This document shows, one piece after another, positions 22,960-35,654 of a DNA stretch of 64,000 nucleotides. The stretch is from Megalobrama amblycephala (taxonomy: Eukaryota > Chordata > Actinopteri > Cypriniformes > Xenocyprididae): contig NC_063052.1 of NCBI RefSeq assembly GCF_018812025.1, forward strand, positions 14,057,001 to 14,121,000, given 5' to 3'. Within the stretch, counting starts at the first letter, position 1. Each line of letters opens with the position of its first letter. The notes beneath the pieces are model-generated. The model ran no database searches and was not told where the DNA came from. It saw only the letters and a list, made by a program, of their open reading frames with translations. The translations under genes and the position numbers were made by a program.

Positions 22960-23520
22960 GTGAAGTATATATCCGTGGAAGCGAAACACTCTCCCCATCA
23001 GATTATGTCAAACAAACCTGATGCCCCGCCTCTAAAATCACACCATTGGCTGAGCTACTGTTGCTATGTCAGGCTGGTCGGAATTCACAAGCAAAGCAAT
23101 GTTTTGAAAACACCCGTGTTTAAATATCGCAGATGAAATAACCTAAATGTGTAACTCTTCAAGTCGACATTAAATCTAAATGGATAAATTTTTTTTTTTT
23201 TTTTTTTTTTAATGGAAAATTGCAGTACTATTATTTTAATTATATAGCATTGCACATTATTTGTTTTAAATTGTGTGCCTTGTAATCTTTAATCAAAATA
23301 ACTTTCCCTCCTTCTTAGAGCAACATCTGATGTGTTTACTGGCGCGAGGGCGGGACAACCTGTCACTCACATGAAATCCACCAATAGCAATTCCCAATGG
23401 ACAAAATCAAGTCCCGCCCTACATTTCTTCTTGTTGAAGATGCCGTTTCACAATAGGGAAGAAAAGACTATCACAACTTCCATTTCATGCGACTTTAAAC
23501 TAGAATAGGTAGCATATTAA
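22960..23520. repeat. Dispersed repeat K, copy 1
   Basis: CGCCTCTAAAATCACACCAT, TTGGCTGAGCTACTGTTGC and CAGGCTGGTCGGAATTCAC have diverged counterparts at 48.69-48.84 kb. The later part (CCACCAATAGCAATTCCC, AGTCCCGCCCTACATTTC) may belong to the same element. Ends not defined. Confidence 0.5.
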
Positions 23521-23529
23521 CATTTCAAG

Positions 23530-24875
23530 TGTTTAAAAATTACATACTTCACCTTTATAATCTACTATAGCAATGGTGTTATGAAATCCAGCGCTGAGAG
23601 TGATTCCCCAAACCGGTAATGGCAGAGGATAAAAAAGATGAATGGTATGCTGAATTGGCTCGGATCATGCATTGAATTCCAGGACCTTCATCCTTGCCGA
23701 ATGACAAAATGACAATTAAAAGAGATGAGTCAAATGAATACTGAACATGGACATTTAGGGATGGCAGCCATGTATGGTATTCGCCACAAAAAAAGGATGA
23801 GGTGGAATTCCTCAGGAATCATAAATAAAACAGTGAATAGGTTTTGGATGTCTTTTGTCTCGGTAAAGCCTTTGAGTGTTATCATTATGTATGAATGGTG
23901 AGCAGTCAAAGCCCCAAATGAACAGATATAGCTGTAAATTAATCAGTTTTCCACCTTTGTCTGACAAGGTTTTTGTAATGATGTGTGACTAGAAAAAGAA
24001 ATAACCACGCAATCTATTTTAATCCATTCAGATGGTGTTGGAGAGCTTTCGTTAAAAAGTATGGTTTGAACAAGATAAATATCTGTTCTGGTTATACTGT
24101 ATCATCTCCTGTATCCTATTTGATGTATGATATCTGAGATTCATTTTTCAGCGTTATTCATTGGAAACAAAATGGCTCTCAAAGCTGCAATGCAATTATG
24201 TGGAAAGAGCCAATAATGAAGCTGAACTCAATTAATCATTCAACCATAACGATGGAGATCATGAGAGCATTTTGTTAAATAACATAAATCAAATAATGCA
24301 TAGTGTTTGACTGCTTAATTTCTCAACCACCTTGTAAACATGTGTTTGATGTGAGAACGAGTGTCTATAAAACAGTCAGAGTATGCTGATGTTAAATGAG
24401 CTAGAGATTGAAAAGCGTAGGATTTCTCCTCTCTTTAAATACAGAAGACTACATTAATGCTGCCTTTAGGGACGGGCTATATATCTGACATCTCTCAATA
24501 TGTTGCTTCAATTATGCATGAGCGTGGTGAAAAAATGTAAATGTACTTCTATAAACAGGATCTGCAATTCTTTGTCCTCCATGCCAAACAGGAGATAAGC
24601 ACCATTCAGCTCAGTAAATATTCATCACTGTGCTTGTTGTTTCTGTGGATAGGATTAGGCACAGCATATTAACTGCCCCTTGGGGTAAAGGAACGATCAA
24701 GGAGGACGGCTTGTCAACGTCTGAGATTGTCTTATTTCAAACATACCAACGTCAATTATGAGAAACGGGAGCTCGCTTGAATGCAGCGGCCAAAAAAAAT
24801 TATATAAAATCATGTTTGATCATAAATGCATGCAAACATATAAACATATTATGCATTATTATAAGTATAGGAAAG
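23530..24875. other. Non-repetitive stretch, possible conserved non-coding DNA
   Basis: Low repeat content for this window and moderate GC, without an open exon. Function is speculative. Confidence 0.3.
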
Positions 24876-24885
24876 TGATTTAAAG

Positions 24886-25552
24886 GACCTATAATGTCAA
24901 ATTTGCCCCTATTTGGGTGTGAGCAAAAACACGCCGTTTTTGTGTGTGTCCCTTTAAATGCAAATGAGCTGCTGCTCCCGGCCCTCTTTCCAGAAGAGGG
25001 CGGAGCTTTAACAGCTCAACAACAACAAAGCTGGAGAATCTCACGCAGCCAAAATGAGGATTGTCAGTAACGGTGTTCAGCCTTACAATTGTTCAAACCG
25101 GAGTCGGACACCTGATGGAGAAACTCAGGACATTTCTGAATTGGAAATTTGATGTAGTTGCTGTGGAGTTGATTCAACTCATCCACTAGCATGTGTCGTC
25201 ATGTTAATCTTTTGTGCAAATCCAGCTTTGAATTGACCCTCGTTTGTGAAGCAGTCCAGCGTAAAATGACGGCACGTCAACAACACTCTACTACAACAAC
25301 TCTTCCTCTTCTCTAAAGCAGCCCAACATGACCCCACCCCCTTCATTGTGTGTTCTCGGGGGCGGGGTTTATGTAAATTGTATGTACATTTCGGGAAGAA
25401 GTTTGATATAGTCCCTACCAGCTGTTTGATGTAGTCCTTAAACGGCGAATTCTTTAAATTCGTAACTTTGCAGATATTGTTTATGCTCAAACATCAACAT
25501 TACACACTAACTAAAGTTAAAAAAGTGAATTATAATCAACCACCTCTTTAAA
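24886..25552 (+). mobile_element. TTAA-flanked element D, copy 1
   Basis: Starts AGGACCTATAATGTC just after TTTAA and ends about CACCTCT before TTTAA. The body contains AAATGCAAATGAGCTGCTGC, AGAGGGCGGAGCTTTAACAG and GAGAATCTCACGCAGCC, shared with the 39.6-41.1 kb copy. Here the sequence TAGTCCTTAAACGGCGAAT is uninterrupted and represents the empty site of the piggyBac-like insertion in copy 2. Non-coding. Confidence 0.72.
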
Positions 25553-25559
25553 CTGAGCT

Positions 25560-26760
25560 TAGATCTATTCTTTAAGAGGAGCGCAGTGAACGCACTGCTT
25601 ATTGGCCAGACTGAATATCATTATATGTGTGTTTACTTATTTATTCTTTATTGCCTTAATTCAGAGTGAGCTTCATCAATTATACAACGCCTTTCATGGT
25701 TTTGCTGCTTGTTTTAATGCATTATACACTTATACAGGTGCATTATGATGAATAATATCCACAATGAACGAAGCTAATCATGCTATCAATTTGTTTCCAA
25801 TACATATTTTATTTAAAGACTCATTTGTAGAGCAAATAAAGAAAAGAACAAAAATGTTGCAGAATTACTTTTAGCCTGCAGCACACAACACGTATTTGTA
25901 CATTTTAATATTGTATGTAATTTTTAAATCTCTAAAGGCAGAGTTTAAATATTTAATGCTAGATTCATAAGAACTATGTTCTGGTGCACTGAATTATGTC
26001 TGAGAGTTGCCATCTGAAATTACATAGTACAAATGAAGCAAGCATATAAAATTCCTCATTGTGTAGAATTAAGGATCAAATTGCAAGTATGCATGCATGT
26101 GAGGCAGGAAAACAACGGGAAACAAACTATACCCATAATCAACCCATAACAGTTTCCGATAGCATCTGACCTTCAGAACTTAACAGAAACACTTTTCTGT
26201 GCTGAAAACCAAGCAAGCAGGAGCAAAGACATTAATATAACCTTTCAAGAGCTTCACATGCTGAGTAAAGTGGGCAGGTGAAACTCTGACAGGTGAATGT
26301 TTCTGGAGTAGACAGCCCAGGCAAGCCAGGCATTAAAGTGTCAGAACATTGCTGTACCAAACTATCATTCAATGGATAGGAGCACAAAGGCTCCATTAGA
26401 TAGAATCTAGCATTAAGGGCTTGGTTGTCTTTTAATTTAACACAGTTCAACAGACAGGGTTAAAATCGTTTGCTTCTAAAGGGCAGGAATGTTTTGTACA
26501 GTTTGTCAAAACATGATAGCTATGGGAACGCCAGAGCTGACTGCTTCCTATTAGTAGATTTCAAAATGTTTTAGGAAAGATTCATTTTCTTTTTTCCTTC
26601 CATAAGGGTGTCATACTGCATTGTTAAAAACAACATGATTCTAAGTGTGATCTTGATTTTATACAACAGAGTAACATTTTAGACACAATATTTCCATTCA
26701 CTTTGCCTATTTTTGCTCCACCAATGAAAACAGATCCAAAACATTGCCGTTTTGAACCTC
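25560..26760. other. Non-coding stretch, nothing recognised
   Basis: AT-rich, without a recognisable repeat or coding unit. Confidence 0.45.
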
Positions 26761-26764
26761 CGAG

Positions 26765-26945
26765 CAACACACTAGTAGTGGTTCGAATGAATCAGTGCTT
26801 TTGAACAAATCTGTTGGAATTATTGAAATATTTCACTCATGAAGGCAACCACTTGTTTCATTCCTGAATGAATTAGCATGCTTTGAATAAGTCGAGTGAA
26901 CAATTCAATGGTTCACCCATAAAGACAGTCACTGCATCCGAAATT
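26765..26945. repeat. Dispersed repeat fragment (TTCACTCATGAAGGC)
   Basis: GTTCGAATGAATCAGTG, TTCACTCATGAAGGCAACCA and CACCCATAAAGACAGTCAC resemble fragments at 51.03-51.12 and 58.02-58.15 kb. Confidence 0.45.
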
Positions 26946-27530
26946 GCATGGTTTGGAACTCACCTATATACTAATATTCTATATACAGTAGTATAAATAT
27001 GTGTTGTATTACGGGAATTTGGACATGTTACATTGACTGCCATTCACAAATCCTCTCCTGTGGCCTCATCGGATAGTAAAGTGTCCATGAGATGCACACT
27101 TTGCAGTACTTTTCACCTACTGTTTTATGAATACTTTGAAACGGGCATACTACTTGGCTCACATACTGTTTTTCGCCTAGGTTTCATACCTAATGTTTAT
27201 TGTTTGTATATCTTTAGATTTTGTTATTTACATGTACTAGTTGTTAGACTAAATATTGGTCCTCTTACATTCCACTGCACATTTTTTTTTTTTTTTCTAC
27301 AGGCGCATCCCAAGTACACATGCTTATGCACTATTCTATGCCATTTTTAGTATAAACAGTGCGTTCACAGTGAAAATTCCAAAAAAGAAAAAGTGCACTT
27401 TAAACACCAGAATGATGCACTTATTGAACCGAGTGTGGAATGTTGGACACTTCATGCACTCCACCTTATATAATTCATACGGTAGAGTACAAAGTGCACA
27501 GTATATCATTTGGGATTATGTTTGACCTTT
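26936..27530. repeat. Dispersed repeat with GCATCCGAAATTGCAT end
   Basis: The left part starts GCATCCGAAATTGCATG and the matching right part is near AGGCGCATCCC (27301-27311). A second, related segment ends at ATATCATTTGGGATTATG. From memory this resembles a fish inverted-repeat element in which two diverged copies abut. Confidence 0.45.
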
Positions 27531-27539
27531 GAGCTTGGG

Positions 27540-28540
27540 TCTTGTGGATGATATGCCATTACAAAATGTGGTGCTCAATTTAAAGTAAGTTTAACTTAAG
27601 AAACAGTGTCTGCATTTCACGTTTTTAAATGGATAAACACATTCTGTGTGAATGTCCCTATATAAAGAAAAGTAACATTTCCTGCTCAACAAAGTGCCAA
27701 AGTTCATTACAGCATATTACTATTTAACTTGAATGAAAAGTATAACAAACATCCTATTATTGGTTTGAAATGAATTGAACTTATGCATTCAAGGCTTGTA
27801 TTAAGCATTTATTATTAAGCAAGACCTGAGATGCAGACTTAATTGCAGGTTCTAGTAATGTTGTACTTACTTGTATTTTCTTCCAAACTGTAAGCAGTAA
27901 GGAAATGTCCGCCCTGCTCTTTTTAGCTGATTCATACCACAAGTTATCAAATGGTGAGCTCATTTGGCATTAAGCCTTGGAATAGGGTGACATTTCAGGG
28001 CTTTTTCCTAGACATCCACTTCCATTTAGCATCTAAGAGGCCTGGAGCTTACATCAGCATTGTTCTACCCCTCGAGTGGGGCCGCTGTCCAAGATGAGAC
28101 AGTGCGACAGGGGAAAAAAACAACCGGAATTTGTACATCTCAATGCCTAAAAGACTTAATTTTTGTGTAGAGTGAGAGAAAAAGCACACGATACGTTTGT
28201 CCGGGAGATGCGCTCTGTGTGAAGATTACCTCAGAGAAGCCATCAAAGAACTGTCGGGCAACTTTGTGTGTCTAATATTAACATTCCTAAATATAATGTC
28301 TGTCTGTCATTGAAGTCTTTATTTAAAAATACATCAAATAAGAGTTGTGGCTCTTTTCCTTTCCTTTGGAGCAGGGTTTCAGGTAGACAGTGAATAATTC
28401 ATAGCTCTGTCCAAGCAAAACTACAACGATATTCACATTAAAGGCCTAGAAAACATCCTTCTACTGCATGTGTTAAAAAAAAAAATACTTTCTAAGGTAT
28501 TAATAAAATCAGTTTTGATTGGATTCATAGACAGCAATTC
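27540..28540. other. Non-coding stretch, nothing recognised
   Basis: No gene or repeat recognised. Confidence 0.45.
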
Positions 28541-28544
28541 CTTT

Positions 28545-28995
28545 AAAGAGGAACTACTACTTTTTCACATGTTCAACTTTCTTTAGTTTGCAATGTCGCT
28601 GTTTGAGAATGTAGAAGGTCTGTGAAAAGTTACTAAGCACAAAGTTGACCAATCACAACACACTGCTCCAGCTGACCAATCAGAGCACATTGTGCTTTTC
28701 AGAAGGAGGGGCTTCATAGAGACAGGAACTAAACAGAGCGTTACTGACAGACTGAGAACAGAGGAGCTGCAACAATGGAGAATATGAGGAAAATAAGGTG
28801 TTTTTTGAACATCCAAACTATGGATGCCCATAGAGTTATAAGATTTTATTCATTTCCACGACATCTGACTTGCTAAGTCCCTTTTTCAAAGTCTTGATTT
28901 TGTTTTTGCCCTCTACTAGAATATGTTTAACCTAGTGTGGTAGAGGCCAAAAACAGAATCAACACTTTAAAAAGGGAATAATAGGTCCCCTTTAA
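28545..28995 (-). mobile_element. TTAA-flanked element F, reverse copy
   Basis: The reverse complement matches 29.92-30.29 kb: CTTTTCAGAAGGAGGGGCTT, AGAGACAGGAACTAAACAGA, GCGTTACTGACAGACTG and GCTGCAACAATGGAGAATAT. It ends ATAATAGGTCCCCT followed by TTAA and starts next to TTTAA. Its ends resemble element D's AGGACCTATAATG. Non-coding. Confidence 0.72.
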
Positions 28996-29413
28996 CATTG
29001 ATATTAGGTATTTACAGTCAGTAGCTAAAATCTGTGGCTTTATGTCTAATCTCTAAGCAGCTCTTTGTTGCATGTCTTTGGTGAAATTAAATTATCAGGG
29101 CGAGAGGATACAGTAAAACCTCAATTACTATTAAACTGTAATCGCATTCGCTAAACATGGCAGTGGGAGCAAAAACAGAGAGAGGGAGTAATTCTCACTT
29201 CACTCCTTAAATCATGATGAATGGATCATAGGCTGCCTGCACTCATGTGAAGGAAAACACCAAAGGCAGTGAACGTCTGTGGCATATGGAACGGCAGCCT
29301 GTGTAATAATTCACTGAGGTCTTTAGGAGGTCTGTATGATCATGCCATTTAGCGAGACCGCTATTTTCTTTAAATAATTATGCCGAGACAGATGGAAGCA
29401 AACATTATCGAGA

Positions 29414-29414
29414 T

Positions 29415-29492
<78 letters not shown>
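29414..29492. repeat. (GATA)n microsatellite
   Basis: About nineteen GATA units in a clean run. Confidence 0.95.
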
Positions 29493-29493
<1 letters not shown>

Positions 29494-29917
29494 AAGTTGC
29501 ACATAATATATAATGTTGGCTTCTCCCATTGCACAATGAAGAAAGACAAACATGTTACATATTTTAAGAACTACGGACCTGTTAAAAAAGTTTTGGTCAT
29601 TTCTTATCTTGCCTAGGGCATCAAGTAAGCCAGGACTGTCACTGGTGCCCCATCACAAAAACAGGTGGATAAAGCCACTGGCAAGAAGTAAGCCATTCGT
29701 TGACTGACTTCCCAGAAGAGAGTACACACTGTGGCTTGGTAAAAGTTTGCTTGTTTATTTGAGTGCTCTAACATGTCAACTTATGGCTCAAATAATAGAA
29801 ATTGGTGGCAGGACTACCTGTTTAAACAAATGGCAGACAGGAGGTGGGTAATTTGTGTAAATCGTACATTAAATTATTCTTACAAAATTGTCTGCCTTAT
29901 TTCAATGGAATCAATTT

Positions 29918-30295
29918 AAAAATGACATATTATGCCCTTTTTCAAAGTCTGGATTTTGTTTTGGGCTCTACTAGAACAGGCTTTCATGCTTGAATGCTCA
30001 AAAATCACATTATATTCTCCATTGTTGCAGCTCCTCTCTTTCCAGTCTGTCAGTAACGCTCTGTTTAGTTCCTGTCTCTATGAAGCCCCTCCTTCTGAAA
30101 AGCACAATGTGCTCTGATTGGTCGGCTGGACCAGTGTTTTGTGATTGGTCAAGCACTTCGAACGTGTTTGGGAAATGCCCCGCCCCTTACCATAACCGTG
30201 AGTTTAAACACACTACTAACTCAACCAGGCTCCGCCCCTTTATTTTGCGAATGCCTTGGGCAGGAATTATTTAGTATAATAGGTACTCTTTAAGA
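29918..30295 (+). mobile_element. TTAA-flanked element F, forward copy
   Basis: Opposite orientation to the 28.55-kb copy. Landmarks CATATTATGCCCTTTTTC, TCCATTGTTGCAGCTCCTC, TAACGCTCTGTTTAGTTCC and ATGTGCTCTGATTGGTC. It ends ATAATAGGTACTCT before TTAA. Some divergence and indels separate the two. Confidence 0.72.
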
Positions 30296-30520
30296 ACCGA
30301 TTCATAACTCACAGAATCACAGAAATGCTTTTATTCATTGCATACAGCCTATTGCAATTCTGTTTGGTGTTATTATTGGTGTAGAAATTAAATGTTGCGG
30401 AGTTGACTCACATTGTGTGTAAGTGAGATGCTGAGAAAGTTGCTAATAACGCCTGTGCAATGGCTCAATCTGCACTGAAGAATGTCAAACCATGGAAGCT
30501 GAAATTCTCAGGGTATCAGC

Positions 30521-31671
30521 TAGGGCTGGGCGATAAATCGATTTTATCGATTAACTCGAATTTGACGTTAAGGGCGATTTGTTTTTAATGAAAATCGGTT
30601 TTTCTCTTTAACTTCCACCACCGGCTCTCCCCTTAGGCTTCCGTAGTTCAGAGTGGGCTCGCCCTCCCCCCGCTTACCTTACAGTCAGCCGCACACAGAC
30701 AACATGGCAGGTAACAGCGCAGAGCTCCTTCCAAAGAAAGGCACCGTTTCATCCGTTGTTTGGAATGGACTATATGCACGGAGCGTTCTTTAGAACTTCC
30801 GCATTAATATAAGCCAGCTCGAAAACTTCCGGTGAGATGTCATTTGCTGGTGTGTTGAGCACAGTAGTAAATAGTTTATAATCAGATTATAGTCACTTAA
30901 ATAGGCATAGCATCAATTAGTTATTCAAACATAACACGCATACAAAATAAATAAATAAGGACGTACCTCAGTGTTCCTCCTCGGCTAAATTCAATTCGAC
31001 CATCAGTTTTCACACTTTTATGTGAAAAAAAAGCTTCAAAAATTAAATATTTATTGTACACTTTAGTTAGATTCATTTAATAAAATGTGTGTTTTTATAA
31101 AAGAGTGCTGAAATCATTGATCTTGCGCTGCATTGACTGACAGCTGCTGTGATTACAAGGTAAAAGTGCGGTATCACTTCCTGTTTAATTAATTCACCAT
31201 AAAAGTTATTGTTTTTCTTAAGTTTTGTGTATTTCATACTTCACATTGACAAAATATATTTGTAAACCTAGTTACTTTATAATGTTTAACATTTAGTCAA
31301 AAACAAAGTGAAAAACGATTAGAGGAAATGGCTCACAAATGCGCAAATACATGCTACTTTGCCGCCACCTGCTGGTTAAAGTGTAATATTGTCAATAAGT
31401 GTTTTCTATCAAATGATGAATTTACTATATTTTTAAACGATCGGTTTTACAATGGGGACAATCTCAGAAGGATGAACAAGTAATGTTTGTGGTCATCATA
31501 AACTGCATAAGCGAAAATCTGAACAAAATAAAGAGTACATTTGGTTTGAGCAATTTCTTTGTCGGTTGTTGTTTGTTTTTAAATAGAAAAAAAAAATCGA
31601 TTAAAATCGAAAATCGGGTTTGGTGTGAAAAAATCGGAGATTTTTTTTTTAAGTCATATCGCCCAGCCCTA
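30521..31671 (+). mobile_element. hAT element derivative, 1151 bp
   Basis: Ends TAGGGCTGGGCGATA and TATCGCCCAGCCCTA are perfect 15-bp inverted repeats. The flanks are a perfect 8-bp duplication GTATCAGC at 30513-30520 and 31672-31679. The subterminal parts are full of ATCGATT/AATCG words typical of this hAT group. Internally it retains only the beginning of a transposase, so it is a deletion derivative moved by another copy's enzyme. Confidence 0.95.
30704..30793 (+). pseudogene. hAT transposase first-exon remnant
   Basis: An ATG opens MAGNSAELLPKKGTVSSVVW, the stretch that in hAT/ZBED transposases directly precedes the BED finger (SVVW then usually YFGF). Here the frame runs into a stop soon after. 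The zinc ligands, catalytic residues and dimerisation region are missing. Confidence 0.6.
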
Positions 31672-32155
31672 GTATCAGCTGTACTTTTGAACCCCTGCAT
31701 GAGCTCAATGCAGCAGTCTCCTCTGATGCAGGTATTCACCTCCCCGTTCTGGCAGGGCTCCAGTCTGAGATCATCCAATATGGTCAGTGCTGCACTCCAT
31801 TGCTGTACTTATGTGATAAATGGGCTTCGTCCATCACCAAAATGACAGTTACACATAGCAATTGAATTCAGGGGAATTACATACTGTCCTACAGACTGTG
31901 GTGAGATCATTAAAACCACAGCATTAATCAACATCATTATGGCTGCATGGTCTAAAGTAAATGGAATACAGACAATAATGTGGCATCTTATGTTCGTATG
32001 AATTAGAGCATTTGTCTTTATCAAAATTAGTGGTTCTCAAACTTTTCAGATGGCAGTCAACTTTCAATTTGAGTTTGAGAACCAGTTGTGTAAGATAAAA
32101 CAGAAAGTAGGTTATATGATGCAGTACTGTTGATTACTGCAGTTTCTAAGAACTA

Positions 32156-33773
32156 CAGTGGGTACGGAAAGTATTCAGACCCCTTAAATTTTTCACTCTT
32201 TGTTATATTGCAGACATTTGCTAAAATCATTTGCTAAGTTCATTTTTTTTTTTCCTCATTAATGTACACACAGCACCCCATATTGACAGAAAAACACAGA
32301 ATTGTTGACATTTTTGCAGATTTATTAAAAAAGAAAAACTGAAATATCACATGGTCCTAAGTATTCAGACCCTTTGCTGTGACACTCATATATTTAACTC
32401 AGGTGCTGTCCATTTCTTCTGATCATCCTTGAGATGGTTCTACACCTTCATTTGAGTCCAGCTGTGTTTGATTATACTGATTGGACTTGATTAGGAAAGC
32501 CACACACCTGTCAATATAAGACCTTACAGCTCACAGTGCATGTCAGAGCAAATGAGAATCATGAGGTCAAATGAACTGCCTGAAGAGCTCAGAGACAGAA
32601 TTGTGGCAAGGCACAGATCTGGCCAAGGTTACAAAAACATTTCTGCTGCACTTAAGGTTCCTAAGAGCACAGTGGCCTCCATAATCCTTAAATGGAAGAC
32701 GTTTGGGACGACCAGAACCCTTTCTAGAGCTGGCCGTCCGGCCAAACTGAGCTATCGGGGGAGAAGAGCCTTGGTGAGAGAGGTAAAGAAGAACCCAAAG
32801 ATCACTGTGGCTGAGCTCCAGAGATGCAGTCGGGAGATGGGAGAAAGTTGTAGAAAGTCAACCATCACTGCAGACCTCCACCAGTTGGGGCTTTATGGCA
32901 GAGCGGCCCGACGGAAGCCTCTCCTCAGTGCAAGACACATGAAAGCCCGCATGGAGTTTGCCAAGATGGTGAGAAATAAGATTCTCTGGTCTGATGAGAC
33001 CAAGATAGAACTTTTTGGCCTTAATTTTAAGCGGTATGTGTGGAGAAAACCAGGCACTGCTCATCACCTGTCCAATAGAGTCCCAACAGTGAAGCATGGT
33101 GGTGGCAGCATCATGCTGTGGATGTGTTTGTCAGCTGCAGGGACAGGACGACTGGTTGCAATCGAGGGAAAGATGAATGTGGCCAAGTACAGGGATATCC
33201 TGGACGAAAACCTTCTCCAGATGCTCAGGACCTCAGACTGGGCCGAAGGTTTACCTTCCAACAAGACAATGACCCTAAGCACACAGCTAAAATAACAAAG
33301 GAGTGGCTTCACAACAACTCTGTGATTGTTCTTGAATGGCCCAGCCAGAGCCCTGACTTAAACCCAATTGAGCATCTCTGGAGAGACCTAAAATGGCTGT
33401 CCACCAACGTTTACCATCCAACCTGACAGAACTGGAGAGGATCTGCAAGGAGGAATGGCAGAGGATCCCCAAATCCAGGTGTGAAAAACTTGTTGCATCT
33501 TTCCCAAAAAGACTCATGGCTGTATTAGATCAAAAGGGTGCTTCTACTAAATACTGAGCAAAGGGTCTGAATACTTAGGACCATGTGATATTTCAGTTTT
33601 TCTTTTTTAATAAATCTGCAAAAATGTCAACAATTCTGTGTTTTTCTGTCAATATGGGGCGCTGTGTGTACATTAATGAGGAAAAAAATGAACTTAAATG
33701 ATTTTAGCAAATGGCTGCAATATAACAAAGAGTGAAAAATTTAAGGGGGTCTGAATACTTTCCGTACCCACTG
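32156..33773 (+). mobile_element. Tc1-like transposon, nearly complete, 1618 bp
   Basis: Inserted at TA (32154-32155 and 33774-33775), with terminal inverted repeats of about 215-225 bp starting CAGTGGGTACGGAAAGTATT. Each repeat carries the motif AAGTATTCAGACCC twice, at the outer end and at the inner end, which is the IR/DR arrangement of Tc1 elements with two transposase-binding sites per end. The transposase gene lies between but has two frameshifts. The arms differ by only a few substitutions and indels. Confidence 0.97.
32540..33557 (+). pseudogene. Tc1 transposase (DD34E), broken by two frameshifts
   Basis: Starts MSEQMRIMRSNELPEELRDR. Residues about 1-110 form the paired-like helix-turn-helix DNA-binding region, including GQGYKNISAALKVPKSTVAS and a GRPAKLS hook before the second helical domain. 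The catalytic domain shows WSDETK with the first Asp, FQQDNDPKH with the second and [11 protein letters not shown] with the Glu, so all three metal ligands survive. The first frame runs to 33295. A shift near 33216-33225 moves it to the frame encoding [13 protein letters not shown], and a second near 33388-33392, in an A-run, restores the C-terminal part ending QKGASTKY. Both look like single-base losses, so the copy is recently dead. Confidence 0.93.
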
Positions 33774-33779
33774 TATATA

Positions 33780-34785
33780 TAACTATATCTATATTTGTTT
33801 TTTTAATGTTTTCTGTCCTTAATATACAATCATTTTGCACAATCTCCGGAGGAACCCTTGAGGTGCTACTAAAGGAGCATTTTCTGCACTGAAAATAGGC
33901 AGTTACGTGACCAGCATTTCATTTCTAAAGACAGTGACGCACATTTGCGTCAGAGAAGACTCTCAGAATATCTTAGGCTGATCATCTGCAGGTGAAATAG
34001 ACAACAATAATCAGTATAATCATCATTTGTGCTGCTTATTCACTTAGATGGAACACAAAGACGTGAGAAAGAACGAAACACTGCTTCTGTAATACACTGC
34101 CGTTAGTTTGAGACCATTTTTCTATTTTACCTGGAAACAGGTCATTTTATTATGTTTCCATCACTACAGGACAGAAGAATATAAGAACATGTCAAACTTG
34201 TGATTTTGTAACTAGGGACACAAATGAATTTTATGAAGACTTAATAACTGTGAGACTTTCCCAAGCCCAAAGTCTGAAATGATAGGATACGAATAACAAT
34301 TCATATATGTGTGTGTGTGTGTATATATATACACTACAATATTTTTAATGTAATTCATTATTTATGGATGTTAACAAATCAGCAATGGCAACATTAAATA
34401 AAATAAAACATTAAGTGAGAGTTTGGTCACAAAAAAGGGTAATCAAACTACTAATTATTTTCACTACAACAGCTGCACTGTATTTGCAATCTCCAGATGA
34501 AGAAGTACATTACACTGCATTAATCAGATAATCTGCGCTAAAGACAACATAAGGGAAAGACATTGAGATATCACTAGCATATGAAAGTGTCAAGGGGCTA
34601 GAAAATGTGGCAACGGCAGCGCCCACTCGGCAAAAAAGCAACAGCAGATTAAATAGACTTCCATCAAACCAGGAGTCTAGAAGCCAAATCCCGTTTACCC
34701 AGAAACACCCTTTCATTATCTGCCAAGAATGTACAATAATAGACTCTCTATAGCACTGTTATCATTTACTAAAACTATTAAAAGC
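33780..34785. other. Non-coding stretch, nothing recognised
   Basis: Short GT/AT dinucleotide run near 34306-34332. No gene or repeat recognised otherwise. Confidence 0.45.
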
Positions 34786-34852
34786 ACTTTATTTCGATAG
34801 TCCACTTTAGACACTCTGCTAACTTGTAAGTTACTTTACAACTACATGTCAA
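34786..34852 (+). repeat. Left end of dispersed MITE G
   Basis: CTTTATTTCGATAGTCCACT, TTAGACACTCTGCTAACTTG and TTTACAACTACATGTCAA match the left end of family G (43.5 kb, 63.49 kb). The copy is interrupted here by foldback element A. No right end was found. Confidence 0.6.
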
Positions 34853-35645
34853 TTTTTTGAGGAAAACATTCCAGGATTTTTCTCCATATAGTAGACTCCA
34901 ACAGGAACCAACGGGTTGAAGGTCCAAATGTCAGTTTCAGTGCAGCTTCAAAGAGCTCTACATGATCCCAGACGAGGAATAAGGGTCTTATCTAGAGAAA
35001 CCATTGGTCATTTTCTAAAAAAATAAAAATTGATATACTTTTTAACCACAAACGCTCATCTTGCACTCATCTGTGATGTGCCATACATTACGTAATCACG
35101 TTAGAAAGGTCATGCGTGACGTAGGTGGAAGTACCGATCAAGTGTTTACAAAGCAAACATGCAAAGACTAAGTCAAACGGTCTTTACCAAAAAAAATGGT
35201 AAAACAACGATGTCGGACGATTTTGAAATTGGAGGAGAAAATGAGATTTTCGCCCTAACACGTTACTTCTGCCTACGTCACACGTGACCTTTCCAACATG
35301 ATTACGTAATGCGTGGCGCATCTCAGGGCAGTGCAAAGATGAGCATTTGTGGTTAAAAAGTATATATATTTTAATTTTTTTTTAAAAATGACCAATCGTT
35401 TCGCTTGATAAGGACTCTTATTCCTCGTCTGGGATCATGTAGAGCTCTTTGAAGCTGCACTGAAACTGACATTTGGACCTTCAACCCGTTGAACCCCAGT
35501 GAAGTCCACTATATGGAGAAAAATCCTGGAATGTTTTCCTCAAAAACCTTCATTTCTTTTCGACTGAAGAAAGAAAGACATGAACATCTTGGATGACATG
35601 GTTGAGAGTAAATTATCAGGACATTTTCATTCTGAAGTGAACTAA
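34853..35645. mobile_element. Foldback family A element with two long arms
   Basis: Left arm about 34853-35150 and right arm about 35270-35645 are imperfect complements for some 300-400 bp (AACATTCCAGGATTTTTCTC against GAGAAAAATCCTGGAATG, and so on). A short centre lies near 35155-35265. The arms include TACGTCACACGTGACC and ATTACGTAATGC. No coding capacity. The DNA could form a very long hairpin. Confidence 0.85.
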
Positions 35646-35654
35646 TATAATACT

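Noticed and set aside
29323..29553. 76-codon frame with repeated LSIY residues
   Set aside because: It is simply the translation of the (GATA)n microsatellite.
31464..31845. Frames of 104 and 120 codons on both strands
   Set aside because: They span the right end of the hAT at 31.67 kb and its A/T-rich terminus, so they cannot be host exons.
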